Shown in pieces: positions 8,543 through 17,193 of a stretch of 64,000 nt of DNA (the stretch's first letter is position 1; every line of letters begins with the position of its first letter). Location: NCBI GenBank assembly GCA_024231975.1, contig JAAEQB010000012.1, positions 372,001-436,000 on the forward strand. The letters run 5' to 3'. Source of the stretch: Allobosea sp. (GTDB taxonomy: Bacteria; Pseudomonadota; Alphaproteobacteria; Rhizobiales; Beijerinckiaceae). The translations under genes and the position numbers were made by a program. The notes beneath the pieces were generated by a model that saw only the letters and a list, made by a program, of their open reading frames with translations, did no database searches and was not told the origin of the DNA.

Positions 8543-10057
8543 TTAAGCCCACCAGCGCTCGCCGACCGGGAAGCGGCCGGCCGCCTCCTCGATGACCTGG
8601 CCAAGCGAGAACAGCGTTTCCTCGTCGAAGGGCCGGCCGATCAACTGCAGGCCAAGCGGCAGGCCCTGGCTGTCGAGCCCCGCCGGCACGGCGATGCCGG
8701 GCAGGCCGGCCATGTTCACCGTCACCGTGAAGACGTCGTTGAGGTACATCTCGACCGGGTCGGACGAGCCCTTCTCGCCAATGCCAAAGGCGGAGGACGG
8801 CGTCGCCGGCGTCAGCACCGCGTCGATACCCTGGTCGTAGACCTGCTCGAAATCGCGCTTGATCAGCGTGCGCACCTTCTGGGCGCGCAGGTAATAGGCG
8901 TCGTAATAGCCCGAGGACAGCACATAGGTGCCGATCATGATGCGGCGCTTGACCTCGGCGCCGAAGCCGGCAGCGCGGGTCTTCTCATACATCTCGATGA
9001 TGTCGCGGCCCTGCTCGCGCAGGCCGTAGCGGACGCCATCATAGCGGGCGAGGTTGGACGAGGCTTCCGCCGGTGCGACGATGTAATAGGCCGGCAGCGC
9101 GTATTTCGAATGCGGCAGCGAGATCTCGACGATCTCTGCCCCGGCCGCCCTCAGCCAGTCGATGCCCTGCTGCCAGAGCGCGTCGATCTCGGCGTTGAGG
9201 CCTTCCAGCCGATATTCCTTCGGAATGCCGATCCGCATGCCCTTGACCGAGCGGCCGACCGAGGCCTCGTAATCCGGCACGGCCCGATCGACCGAGGTGG
9301 TGTCCCTGGGGTCATGGCCGGCCATGGAACGGAGCATCACCGCGCAATCGCCCACGGTCTTGCCGATCGGCCCGGCCTGGTCGAGCGAGGAGGCGAAGGC
9401 GACGACGCCCCAGCGCGAGCAGCGGCCATAGGTCGGCTTGATGCCGACCGTGCCGGTGAAGGCGGCAGGCTGGCGAATCGAGCCGCCGGTGTCGGTCGCG
9501 GTCGCGGCAAGGCACAGATGTGCGGCGACGGCCGCGGCCGAGCCACCGGAGGAGCCGCCGGGCACGAGATGGTTGCCCTCGATCGCGCCGGCAGCCCCTG
9601 CCCCGACATTGGAGCCCTGGCGGCGCCAGGGGTTGACCACCGGCCCAAAGGCCGAGGTCTCGTTCGACGAGCCCATGGCGAACTCGTCATTGTTGAGCTT
9701 GCCGAGCATGACGGCACCGTCGCGCCAGAGCTGCGACGAGACGGTTGACTCATAAGGCGGCACGAAATTGCCGAGGATCCGCGAGCAGGCGGTGGTGCGC
9801 ACGCCCTTGGTCGCGAACAGGTCCTTGATGCCGAGGGGCAGGCCTTCCAGCGGGCCGGCCTCGCCCCTGGCGAGCTTCTCGTCGGAGACGGCAGCCTGCT
9901 TCAGCGCATGCTCCGGCGTCTCCAGCACATAGGCGTTGAGCGCGCGCGCCTGCTCGACGGCGGCGATATGCGCCTTGGTGAGCTCGGTGGCGGAGAACTG
10001 CTTGGACTTCAGCCCCTCGCGGGCTTCGGTCAGGGTCAGGCGGGTGAGATCGGTCAC
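8543..10057 (-). CDS. gatA: Asp-tRNA(Asn)/Glu-tRNA(Gln) amidotransferase subunit A
   Basis: Amidase subunit of the GatCAB transamidosome, which releases ammonia from glutamine to convert mischarged Glu-tRNA(Gln) or Asp-tRNA(Asn). The amidase signature triad is complete: Lys78 in GIKDLF, the cis-Ser in PGGSSGGS (167-173) and the nucleophile Ser in TDTGGS (188-193). Compared with typical sequences there is a Gly/Ala-rich insert just before PGGSSGGS (about 147-163). At 504 residues it is slightly long. It lies directly downstream of gatC; gatB is not in the window. Confidence 0.97.
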   Translation of the reverse strand: MTDLTRLTLTEAREGLKSKQFSATELTKAHIAAVEQARALNAYVLETPEHALKQAAVSDEKLARGEAGPLEGLPLGIKDLFATKGVRTTACSRILGNFVPPYESTVSSQLWRDGAVMLGKLNNDEFAMGSSNETSAFGPVVNPWRRQGSNVGAGAAGAIEGNHLVPGGSSGGSAAAVAAHLCLAATATDTGGSIRQPAAFTGTVGIKPTYGRCSRWGVVAFASSLDQAGPIGKTVGDCAVMLRSMAGHDPRDTTSVDRAVPDYEASVGRSVKGMRIGIPKEYRLEGLNAEIDALWQQGIDWLRAAGAEIVEISLPHSKYALPAYYIVAPAEASSNLARYDGVRYGLREQGRDIIEMYEKTRAAGFGAEVKRRIMIGTYVLSSGYYDAYYLRAQKVRTLIKRDFEQVYDQGIDAVLTPATPSSAFGIGEKGSSDPVEMYLNDVFTVTVNMAGLPGIAVPAGLDSQGLPLGLQLIGRPFDEETLFSLGQVIEEAAGRFPVGERWWA

Positions 10058-10118
10058 GGGAACAATCCGTAAAACGTATAGGAACGGGCGATGAGAGTAA
10101 GCGGAGCGCGTCAGGCAC

Positions 10119-10406
10119 TCACTCGATCACCTTCGGCACCATGAAATAGTCGTCCTCGGAAGCCGGCGCGTTGGCGACGATCTCGTCGGCGATCTCGCCA
10201 TCGTTCACGATATCCTGGCGCTTCTTCATCACCATCGGGGTGACCGAGGTCATCGGCTCGACGCCGGAGACGTCGACCTCGTTGAGCTGCTCGACGAAGC
10301 CGAGAATGGCGTTGAGCTCGCCTTGCAGCTTCGGCACATCCGCATCATCGACGGCGATGCGCGAGAGATGCGCGACGCGTTTGACGGTGGCGGCGTCGAC
10401 CGACAT
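10119..10406 (-). CDS. gatC: Asp-tRNA(Asn)/Glu-tRNA(Gln) amidotransferase subunit C
   Basis: A 95-residue GatC, the strap that holds GatA to GatB. Family features: VKRVAHLSRI at the N-terminus, FVEQLNEVDVSGVEPM in the middle, and a C-terminal segment ending YFMVPKVIE. It precedes gatA by 61 bases in the same direction, the usual gatCA order. Confidence 0.96.
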   Translation of the reverse strand: MSVDAATVKRVAHLSRIAVDDADVPKLQGELNAILGFVEQLNEVDVSGVEPMTSVTPMVMKKRQDIVNDGEIADEIVANAPASEDDYFMVPKVIE

Positions 10407-10468
10407 GGGCGGGCTCCTGAATGGATCGGCGCAACGGCGCCGGTAATGGTTCGCCAGCGCTATAGCGC

Positions 10469-10506
10469 GCAGACCGCCAGTAAGTCAGCACTTACTTGCG
10501 GTCTGC
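10469..10506 (-). terminator. 17-bp inverted repeat (terminator or palindromic operator)
   Basis: GCAGACCGCCAGTAAGT (10469-10485) pairs with ACTTACTTGCGGTCTGC (10490-10506) at 16 of 17 positions, with a 4-base loop. It sits 31 bases downstream of the metal-dependent hydrolase gene and 63 bases before gatC, so it may end the upstream transcript. No U-run follows. The inner AGTAAGT/ACTTACT half-sites also look like a TetR-type operator, so the role is open. Confidence 0.45.
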
Positions 10507-10536
10507 CGGCTGCGGCTGCTCACAATGGCTGCGGCA

Positions 10537-11235
10537 TCAGATCGTCGCCGCCTTGCCCTTCTCCGGCACCAGCGCCTCGATGCCGCTGCCCTTCAGCCCG
10601 TCGATGAAGACCGCCGCGTCCTGGGCGATGATCGGGAAGGAGCCGTAATGGCAGGGGATGGCGAGCTTCGGCTTGACAAAGCGGGTCATCGCCAGCGCCG
10701 CCGTCCTGGCGCCCATGGTGAAGCGGTCGCCGATCGGGCAGATGCAGGCCTCGACGCCGTGGATCTCGGCGAGCAGGGCCATGTCCGAGAAGATGTCGGT
10801 ATCGCCCATGTGCCAGAGCGTCTTCTCGCCCGGCGCCTTGATGATCGCGCCATTGGCGTTGCCGACCGGGACGGCCACGCCCGCCTCGCCCATGCCGGCG
10901 GAATGATCGGCCCGGACCAGTGTCACCGAGAAGGCGCCGAGGTCGACGGTGCCGCCGGTATTCATCGGCAGGAACTTTTTCAGCCCCTTCGAGGCGAGGT
11001 GCATGCAGAGGTCGTAATTGGTGATCACGGTGGCGTCGTTCGCCGCGGCGATGGCGAGCGTGTCGCCGACATGGTCGCCATGCCCGTGAGTGACGACGAT
11101 ATGGCTGACGTCCTTGCCGGCGGCGACCGCATCGCCCTCAAAGGCGGGGTTACCGGTAAAGAACGGATCGATCAGGACCGAGGCGCCGGGCAGGTCGAGC
11201 CGAAACGCCGAATGGCCGAACCAGGTGAGCTGCAT
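10537..11235 (-). CDS. Metal-dependent hydrolase, metallo-beta-lactamase fold (UPF0173-like)
   Basis: A 232-residue protein with a beta-lactamase-like dinuclear metal site: VTHGHGDHVGD (about 49-59), an Asp in HMGDTDIF, and a late His in IPCHYGSF. The N-terminal WFGHSAFRL strand is typical of the UPF0173/YtkL-type group, for which no physiological substrate is established. It runs in the same direction as gatCA but is separated from them by a strong inverted repeat. It is divergent from the adenine deaminase gene. Confidence 0.88.
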   Translation of the reverse strand: MQLTWFGHSAFRLDLPGASVLIDPFFTGNPAFEGDAVAAGKDVSHIVVTHGHGDHVGDTLAIAAANDATVITNYDLCMHLASKGLKKFLPMNTGGTVDLGAFSVTLVRADHSAGMGEAGVAVPVGNANGAIIKAPGEKTLWHMGDTDIFSDMALLAEIHGVEACICPIGDRFTMGARTAALAMTRFVKPKLAIPCHYGSFPIIAQDAAVFIDGLKGSGIEALVPEKGKAATI

Positions 11236-11324
11236 GATGGTCTCCGCGAAAGGCGACTGGACAGCGCCTGTCTAGGCCGGCGAGATGGCGTAGCCAAGCC
11301 GGCCCGAACCCGGAGCACTCTTCC

Positions 11325-13025
11325 ATGACCGATGCAGCCACCCTCGCCCGCCGGATCGCGCAAGGGCGCGGCGACGAGCCGGCCGATCTCGTCATCCGCG
11401 GCGCGCAGCTGTTCGATCTCGTCTCGGGCGACCTCATCGACACCGATATCGCGCTCTGCGGCGACACCATCGTCGGCACGCATGGCCGCTATGAAGGCAA
11501 GGCGAGCTTCGATGCCAAAGGCCTGATCGCCGTTCCCGGCTTCATCGACACGCATCTGCATGTCGAATCCTCACTGGTGACACCGCTCGAATTCGAGCGC
11601 TGCGTGCTCCCGCACGGCGTCACCACCGCGATCTGCGATCCGCACGAGATCTCCAATGTGCTCGGCGCCGAAGGCATCCGCTATTTCCTCGATTGCGCTG
11701 AGGCGATGCGGATGGATCTGCGCGTGCAGCTCTCGAGCTGCGTGCCGGCGACGCATCTGGAGACAGCCGGCGCAGCACTGGAGGCCGGCGACCTCACGCC
11801 GTTCATGGACCATCCCAAGGTGATCGGCCTCGCCGAATTCATGAACTTCCCCGGCGTGCTCCATCGCGATCCCGGCTGCCTCGCCAAGCTGGAGGCGTTC
11901 TCGCACCGGCATATCGACGGCCATGCGCCGCTGGTGCGCGGGCTCGACCTCAACGGCTATCTCGCCGCCGGCATCCGCACCGACCATGAGACCACGACGG
12001 CCGACGAAGCCCGCGAAAAGCTCGCCAAGGGCATGGCGATCCTGATCCGCGAGGGCTCGGTCTCGAAGGACCTGCACGCGCTGATCCCGCTGATCAGCCG
12101 CGACGCCTCGCCCTTCCTCGCCTTCTGCACCGATGACCGAAACCCGCTGGATATCGCCGAGGAAGGTCATCTCGACTACATGATCCGCACCGCGATTGCC
12201 CACGGCGCCGACATCCTCGCAGCCTATCGCATCGCCAGCCTCTCGGCAGCGCGGAATTTCGGGCTGTTCGATCGCGGCTTCATCGGCCCCGGCAAACGCG
12301 CCGACATCGTGCTGGTCGACGATCTCGCCGCCTGCCGGGTCAAACAGGTGTTTGCCGGCGGTCGGCTGGTCGAGGACGGGTTGTTCGCCGACAGGAAGGC
12401 CGTTGCACCCGTCGGCCTCGCCAGCGTCCGCAGCCGCAGGCTCACGCCGGAGGACTTTGCGGTGAAGGCGCGCGAAGGCGAAACGCCGGTGATCGGCGTC
12501 GTGCCGGGTCGGATCATCACCGAGCGGCTTTCCATGCGCCTGCCGGCGCGCGACGGCCTCGCCTTGCCCGATCTCGACCAGGATGCAGTCAGGGTCACGG
12601 TGATCGAACGCCATGGTCGCAATGGCGGCATCGCCTCAAGTTTCGTCCACGGCTTCGGCATGAAGCACGGCGCCATCGCCTCATCCGTAGGCCATGACAG
12701 CCATAACCTCTGTGTCGTCGGCGTCGACGAGGTATCGATGGCGGCGGCGGCCAACCGGCTGATCGCGACCGGAGGCGGCTTTGCGGTGGCGGACAACGGC
12801 AAGGTCACGGCCGAGCTGGCGCTGCCGGTAGCCGGTTTGATGAGCGACCAGCCCTTCGAGACGGTGCGGCATGGGCTGGAGGGCCTGCGCGCCGCAGCGA
12901 AGGCGCTCGGCGTCGTGCTGGCCGAGCCCTTCCTGCAGGTCGCCTTCCTGACCCTGCCGGTGATCCCGCATCTCAAGATCACAGACAAAGGCCTTGTCGA
13001 CGTTGACCGATTCGACTTCGTCTAA
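11325..13025 (+). CDS. ade: Adenine deaminase
   Basis: Converts adenine to hypoxanthine plus ammonia in purine salvage. It is a 566-residue amidohydrolase with the metal-binding DTHLHVES motif (about 70-77), a GVTTAICDPHEI strand, and the CTDDRNP motif around 267-273 that is characteristic of Ade. The C-terminal domain contains SVGHDSHN (about 450-457). Length and motif order match bacterial Ade. The 3' end overlaps the convergent lipoprotein gene by 4 bases. Confidence 0.95.
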   Translation: MTDAATLARRIAQGRGDEPADLVIRGAQLFDLVSGDLIDTDIALCGDTIVGTHGRYEGKASFDAKGLIAVPGFIDTHLHVESSLVTPLEFERCVLPHGVTTAICDPHEISNVLGAEGIRYFLDCAEAMRMDLRVQLSSCVPATHLETAGAALEAGDLTPFMDHPKVIGLAEFMNFPGVLHRDPGCLAKLEAFSHRHIDGHAPLVRGLDLNGYLAAGIRTDHETTTADEAREKLAKGMAILIREGSVSKDLHALIPLISRDASPFLAFCTDDRNPLDIAEEGHLDYMIRTAIAHGADILAAYRIASLSAARNFGLFDRGFIGPGKRADIVLVDDLAACRVKQVFAGGRLVEDGLFADRKAVAPVGLASVRSRRLTPEDFAVKAREGETPVIGVVPGRIITERLSMRLPARDGLALPDLDQDAVRVTVIERHGRNGGIASSFVHGFGMKHGAIASSVGHDSHNLCVVGVDEVSMAAAANRLIATGGGFAVADNGKVTAELALPVAGLMSDQPFETVRHGLEGLRAAAKALGVVLAEPFLQVAFLTLPVIPHLKITDKGLVDVDRFDFV

Positions 13026-13456
13026 CCCCGATTGAACAATTCGCTGCAGCGCGAGAAGGACAGGAACATCCCACCGCTGTCGCGGCTGATCCGGATCGAC
13101 TCGATCAGGCCCTGCGCATCGGCGGCGATCTGAGCCTCGCAGACATAGTTGACGCGCTGCGGCGGCTGATAAGTCACCGTCGTCGTGGTGCTGCGGCGGC
13201 CGTCGAGCGTCTGCGTCGGGACGCGCCGGGTCTGGTAGCTGCCGGGCCGGACGATGCTCGCTTCGCCCCCGCGCCAGGTATAGATTTGGCCACCACTGTC
13301 GCGCGGAAAGCTCGAAACCGGCGGACCATTGGCAACGAAGAAAGAATCGGCGCTCTCTCCCACCCATTCGCTGCGCATGGTCTGGGCCGCCTGCTCTGTC
13401 GTCTGACAGCCGGCCAGCAACGCCGCAGCACACGCGGCGATGAGCATCGTCTTCAT
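13022..13456 (-). CDS. Small lipoprotein, function unknown
   Basis: A 144-residue protein starting MKTMLIAACAAALLAGCQ, a clear lipoprotein signal with lipobox LAGC, so it should be anchored in the outer or inner membrane after cleavage at Cys17. The mature part has a VGESADSFFVANGPP segment, a YTWRGG strand, and two later cysteines (in YVCEAQ and FSRCSE) that could form a disulfide. It resembles other short alphaproteobacterial envelope lipoproteins; I do not recognise a characterised family. Confidence 0.75.
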   Translation of the reverse strand: MKTMLIAACAAALLAGCQTTEQAAQTMRSEWVGESADSFFVANGPPVSSFPRDSGGQIYTWRGGEASIVRPGSYQTRRVPTQTLDGRRSTTTTVTYQPPQRVNYVCEAQIAADAQGLIESIRISRDSGGMFLSFSRCSELFNRG

Positions 13457-13605
13457 AGTCCCCCCAAAGCGAAAGCCATGCAGCCATGTCGTCGGCCGCA
13501 TCGCCGTCGTGAATAGCTCCAGGGTTCTTCAGTTTTCGCGAGAGAGTCCGCTAAAAGTCGCGGCATTATTCCCCAGCGTCATGCTGCCCGCTGCGGCGCC
13601 GAACT

Positions 13606-14571
13606 TCAGAGGGAGACCTCGATCCCCTCGGCGCGGGCCTTGGCTCGCAGCGCATAGCGCCGCATGCCGGGCAGCCGCGTCCCCGACTGCTCCTCGATCG
13701 CGTGGGTCAGCAGCTTCATGCGCTCGGCGAACCAGTTGCCGCCCATGCTGGCCGGATCGATGGCGAGGATAAGCTGGCCAGTGTCGGGCGGGCCGCCCTG
13801 GTCGTCGAGGAAGGACGACGCCTGGAAGGCGAAGTGCGTGCCGACCAGCGCCGCAGCGAGGATCTCGACCATCATGGCGAGCGTCGCGCCCTTGGCATCG
13901 CCGAGCGGCACCATGGTGCCGGCGATTGCGGCGGCCGGGTCAGTCGTCGGCTTGCCCTGGGCGTCGAGGGCCCAGCCTTCGGGGATCGCCTCACCTTTCT
14001 GCTTTGCCGCGACGATCGGGCCGCGCGCCACCTTGGACAGGGCCATGTCGATCACTAGCGGCTCGCGACCGGCCAGAGGTGCTGCGAAGGCGATCGGATT
14101 GGTACCGAAGACCGGCTTGGCGCCGCCCCAGGGCGCCATTGCGCCGGGCGTGTTGGCGAAGAGCAGCGCGACGAGGCCCTGCTCGGCCAGCCGCTCGACA
14201 TGCAGGCCGGCGGCGCCGCAATGGTTGGAGCGGCGGATCGGCGCGGCGGCGATGCCCTGCCTGCGGGCGATCTCGGGCAATTCGATCACGGCGAGGTCGA
14301 TCGCCGGATAGGCGAAGCCATGGGCGGCATCGATCGCCAGCACGCCGGGCTTGGGCTGGCGGGCGATCGGTACGGCCTGGCCGTCGATCTTGCCTGAGCG
14401 CAGCATGGAAATGTAGGTTGGGACGCGCGACAGGCCGTGGCCCTTGAGCCCGTCCGCCTCGGCCATGACCAGGGCCAGCGCGACGGACGCCGCATTGGCG
14501 GGCGAGGCACCGGCCTCGATGAAGAGATCCGCGACCTTCTGCTCGGCCGCTTCCAGCGAGAGCTTTGTCAT
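13606..14571 (-). CDS. comC: Malate/lactate dehydrogenase family protein, likely (R)-sulfolactate dehydrogenase
   Basis: A 321-residue member of the type 2 malate/L-lactate dehydrogenase family, which includes ComC, the NAD(P)-dependent (R)-sulfolactate dehydrogenase. Family signatures: GHGLSRVPTYISML (about 38-51), SNHCGAAG (about 115-122), GTNPIAFAAP (about 157-166) and GDAKGATLAMM (about 231-241). It is the last gene of the suy-slc operon and overlaps slcC by 4 bases. Inferred role: reduce sulfopyruvate to the (R)-sulfolactate used by SuyAB. On sequence alone other 2-hydroxyacids are possible; the assignment rests on the neighbours. Confidence 0.72.
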   Translation of the reverse strand: MTKLSLEAAEQKVADLFIEAGASPANAASVALALVMAEADGLKGHGLSRVPTYISMLRSGKIDGQAVPIARQPKPGVLAIDAAHGFAYPAIDLAVIELPEIARRQGIAAAPIRRSNHCGAAGLHVERLAEQGLVALLFANTPGAMAPWGGAKPVFGTNPIAFAAPLAGREPLVIDMALSKVARGPIVAAKQKGEAIPEGWALDAQGKPTTDPAAAIAGTMVPLGDAKGATLAMMVEILAAALVGTHFAFQASSFLDDQGGPPDTGQLILAIDPASMGGNWFAERMKLLTHAIEEQSGTRLPGMRRYALRAKARAEGIEVSL

Positions 14572-15497
14572 GCCCTGCCCTCCAGCGCCGCCATCACCCG
14601 CTCGGCGACGAGGCCGGAGACGCGGCCGTTCGATTCTACCGTATTGCCGGCAATGTGCGGCGTCAGGATCAGATTGGGCGCGCCGGCGAAGATCTTGGCG
14701 CCGTCGGCCTTGAGCGGCTCCTGCTCGAAGACGTCGAGCGCCGCGCCGCCAAGGCGCCCGCCCTTCAATGCTGCGACCAGCGCCGCCTCGTCCATGATGC
14801 CGCCGCGTGCGGCGTTGATCAGGATAGCGTCGGGCTTCATTTTTGCGAACGCCGCCTCGCCGATCAGCCCGCGCGTCTCGGGCGTCAGCGGCAGATGGAT
14901 CGAGATCACGTCCGAGGTCGACAGCAGCGCGTCAAGCTCAAGCTTCTCGATGCCCTGCCAGGCATCGCCGGCCGGAACATAGGGGTCATAGGCCGCAACG
15001 GTCATGCCGAGCGCCCTGGCATGCCGCGCCGCGTCGCGGGCGATCGCGCCGAAGCCGACGAGGCCCATGCGCTTGCCCGCGATCTCGCGGCCGATCAGCT
15101 TCGTCTTCGGGAATTCACCGGCGAGCATGGCAGCATTGGCGAAATAGGCGCCGCGCAGCAGCGTCATCGCCGTACCGATCACATATTCGACCACGGAGAG
15201 ACTGTTGGCGCCGGTGGCCGGGAAGACCTTGATGCCGCGGGCCGAGCAGGCCTCCATGTCGATATTGTCGAGCCCGACGCCGAGACGACCGACGACCTTG
15301 AGGTTCTTCGCGCCGGCCAGCACAGCGCCGCGCACCTGCGTCTGGTTGCGCACGATCAGCGCCGGAATCTCCGCCACCAGCCGCGCGAGCTCGTCCGGCT
15401 TGGAGAACAGGTCCGGATCATGATGCACGGTGTAGCGCGCCTTCAGCGCCGCCACGGCCGCCTCGTCCATGAATTCGGTGATGACGATATCAGTCAT
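14568..15497 (-). CDS. slcC: D-2-hydroxyacid dehydrogenase family, likely (S)-sulfolactate dehydrogenase
   Basis: A 309-residue 2-hydroxyacid dehydrogenase of the phosphoglycerate dehydrogenase superfamily. The NAD-binding GLVGFGAIA motif is at about 144-152, and the catalytic Arg, Glu and His are placed in NAARGG, DVFEQEPL and LTPHIAGNT. In sulfolactate degraders SlcC oxidises (S)-sulfolactate to sulfopyruvate and works with ComC as a two-enzyme racemase. The neighbouring comC, suyA and suyB homologues make this the best reading. Without them it would be annotated only as a hydroxyacid dehydrogenase. Confidence 0.72.
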   Translation of the reverse strand: MTDIVITEFMDEAAVAALKARYTVHHDPDLFSKPDELARLVAEIPALIVRNQTQVRGAVLAGAKNLKVVGRLGVGLDNIDMEACSARGIKVFPATGANSLSVVEYVIGTAMTLLRGAYFANAAMLAGEFPKTKLIGREIAGKRMGLVGFGAIARDAARHARALGMTVAAYDPYVPAGDAWQGIEKLELDALLSTSDVISIHLPLTPETRGLIGEAAFAKMKPDAILINAARGGIMDEAALVAALKGGRLGGAALDVFEQEPLKADGAKIFAGAPNLILTPHIAGNTVESNGRVSGLVAERVMAALEGRA

Positions 15498-15521
15498 GGC
15501 TGTTTCCGCAGTGAGATCCGA

Positions 15522-16574
15522 TCAGCCGAGCAGGACGAGCCCGCCCGTGGCGACGACGAGAATAACGAGGGTCGTCCCGATGATAAGCGCAAGATGGCGC
15601 CAGCCGAGCCGGAGCATGGCTGCAATGGAGGTGCCGAGCCCGAGCGCTCCGATGGCGATCAGCAGGCCCCAGCGCGAGACCTCAAGGAGAAGGTCACGGA
15701 TCGGCTGGTAGACGCCCGCAAGCCCGGCCTGCGTGCTCAGCAGGCTGTTCACCAGGCACATGATCAGGAAGACGAAGGCGAAGACCGGGACCGGTACCTT
15801 GGCATCGCCATGAGTCTCGCCATGGCGGGTCAGCCACCAGCCGACGATCAGCACCGCGGGCAGCAGCAGGAAGACCCGGAAGAGCTTGACGATCACCGCC
15901 GCGTTCGCTGCCTCGTCCGAGACGGCCTGCCCGGCACCGACGACCTGCGCGACATCGTGGATGGTCGCTCCCAGCATCACCCCGGTCTGCTGCTGAGAGA
16001 AGCCGAGCCAGGCACAGATCAGCGGATAGGACAGCATCGCGACCGTCGCGAGCACGTTGACCGCGATCACCGTGAAGGCGGTGTCGGCGGCCTTATCGCG
16101 ATAATCGGGCACCACTGTCGAGGTGGCGAGCGCAGCCGAGGCACCGCAGACGGCCGTGGCGACGCCGCCAAGCGCCCCGACGCCGGGCTCGCGGCCGAGC
16201 AGGCGCGCCAGCAGGAAGCCGGCGACGATGGTCAGGGCCATGGAGACGATGACGAGCAGCGCCGTGCCCAGGCCGAGGGCAATGATGTCGCCGAGCGCGA
16301 CGCGCAGGCCGAGCAGCGCGATCGCCCAGCGCAGCAGCTTCTTGACGCAGAAGGTCATGCCCGGCGCGAAGCGCTGCGTATTCGCGACCGGATGCAGGAT
16401 CATGCCGATCACCAGCGCGATCACCACGGCCGGCAGGCCGATGCGGCCGCCCGCGAGCTGCTTCAGGACAGGCTCGGCCAGGACGGAGGCGACAGCAACC
16501 GCCGCCGACAGGGCGATGCCGGGCACGAACCGGCCGAGTCCATTCGCCAGCCGCAGCGACGCCGTTTCGGTCAT
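15522..16574 (-). CDS. YeiH/UPF0324 family putative sulfate/sulfite exporter (SuyZ/TauZ-like)
   Basis: A 350-residue integral inner-membrane protein with about ten hydrophobic segments. It has the family signatures ALLGLRVALGDI, GGVATAVCGASAA and LGATIHDVAQVVGAG. This family is repeatedly found beside organosulfonate catabolic genes, where it is proposed to export sulfate or sulfite; that role is inferred from context, not proved by sequence. Here it lies between the SuyAB-like lyase and the SlcC/ComC-like dehydrogenases. It overlaps the GNAT gene by 4 bases, so the two are translationally coupled. Confidence 0.83.
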   Translation of the reverse strand: MTETASLRLANGLGRFVPGIALSAAVAVASVLAEPVLKQLAGGRIGLPAVVIALVIGMILHPVANTQRFAPGMTFCVKKLLRWAIALLGLRVALGDIIALGLGTALLVIVSMALTIVAGFLLARLLGREPGVGALGGVATAVCGASAALATSTVVPDYRDKAADTAFTVIAVNVLATVAMLSYPLICAWLGFSQQQTGVMLGATIHDVAQVVGAGQAVSDEAANAAVIVKLFRVFLLLPAVLIVGWWLTRHGETHGDAKVPVPVFAFVFLIMCLVNSLLSTQAGLAGVYQPIRDLLLEVSRWGLLIAIGALGLGTSIAAMLRLGWRHLALIIGTTLVILVVATGGLVLLG

Positions 16575-17179
16575 GATTGCAGATCGATCCGATACATCAG
16601 ACGCTCTCCGGGGCCGTAGAACGGAGCGACGAAACTCTCGACGAAACGCCCGCCATTCTTCTCGATGATCCGTCGCGAGGCCAGATTGTCGGCATCGCAG
16701 GTGATCTTGACGAAGGGCAGGCCCAGCGGGCGGGCCTCGGCCAGCACGGCCGCCAGAGCCGCGCTGGCATAGCCACGGCCGGCATGGCTCGGCAGGATGG
16801 TGTAGCCGATATGGCCAAGGACATGCGCCGGCAGCTCCGTGACCGGCCTGCCGGCCTCATCCTCCTGCCAACGCAGGTTGATGCTGCCGACGAAGGGCCG
16901 CTCCGGCTGATCAGCCGCGATGACCCAGCGGATGATCCCGGGCAGCCGATCGACTTCGCTGCCGTCGTGCAGACGGATCTTGCCGCCGCCCCGATTCAGC
17001 CCTGACAGGAAGGCGTCCGGGTCGGCAGCGATCTCGGCGAGCTGCTCGGGCGCGACGTCGCGCATCGTGTTCGGTGACCAGCCCGCCTCCAAAGCACGCA
17101 CATAGGCGGGCAAAACGTCCCGCCCCGGTGCGTGCAGTGACACGATGCTGTCCGACACGTCTTTCGCCTCGTCGCGCAC
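16571..17179 (-). CDS. GNAT-family N-acetyltransferase
   Basis: A 202-residue protein with an N-terminal extension of about 80 residues and a GNAT core. The core has the acetyl-CoA binding motif SHAGRGYASAAL (about 132-143) and the CDADNLASRRIIEKNGG strand-helix (about 160-176). It lies inside the suy-slc operon, 14 bases after suyB, and overlaps the exporter gene. The substrate is unknown. Its place in the operon suggests modification of a sulfonate, of the lyase or of a toxic intermediate, but that is inference. Confidence 0.85.
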   Translation of the reverse strand: MRDEAKDVSDSIVSLHAPGRDVLPAYVRALEAGWSPNTMRDVAPEQLAEIAADPDAFLSGLNRGGGKIRLHDGSEVDRLPGIIRWVIAADQPERPFVGSINLRWQEDEAGRPVTELPAHVLGHIGYTILPSHAGRGYASAALAAVLAEARPLGLPFVKITCDADNLASRRIIEKNGGRFVESFVAPFYGPGERLMYRIDLQS

Positions 17180-17193
17180 GAAGACGCCGCTGC

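Noticed and set aside
14565..16619. A 684-codon plus-strand frame across slcC and the exporter gene
   Set aside because: It runs across two identified genes in antisense and reads as low-complexity charged sequence.
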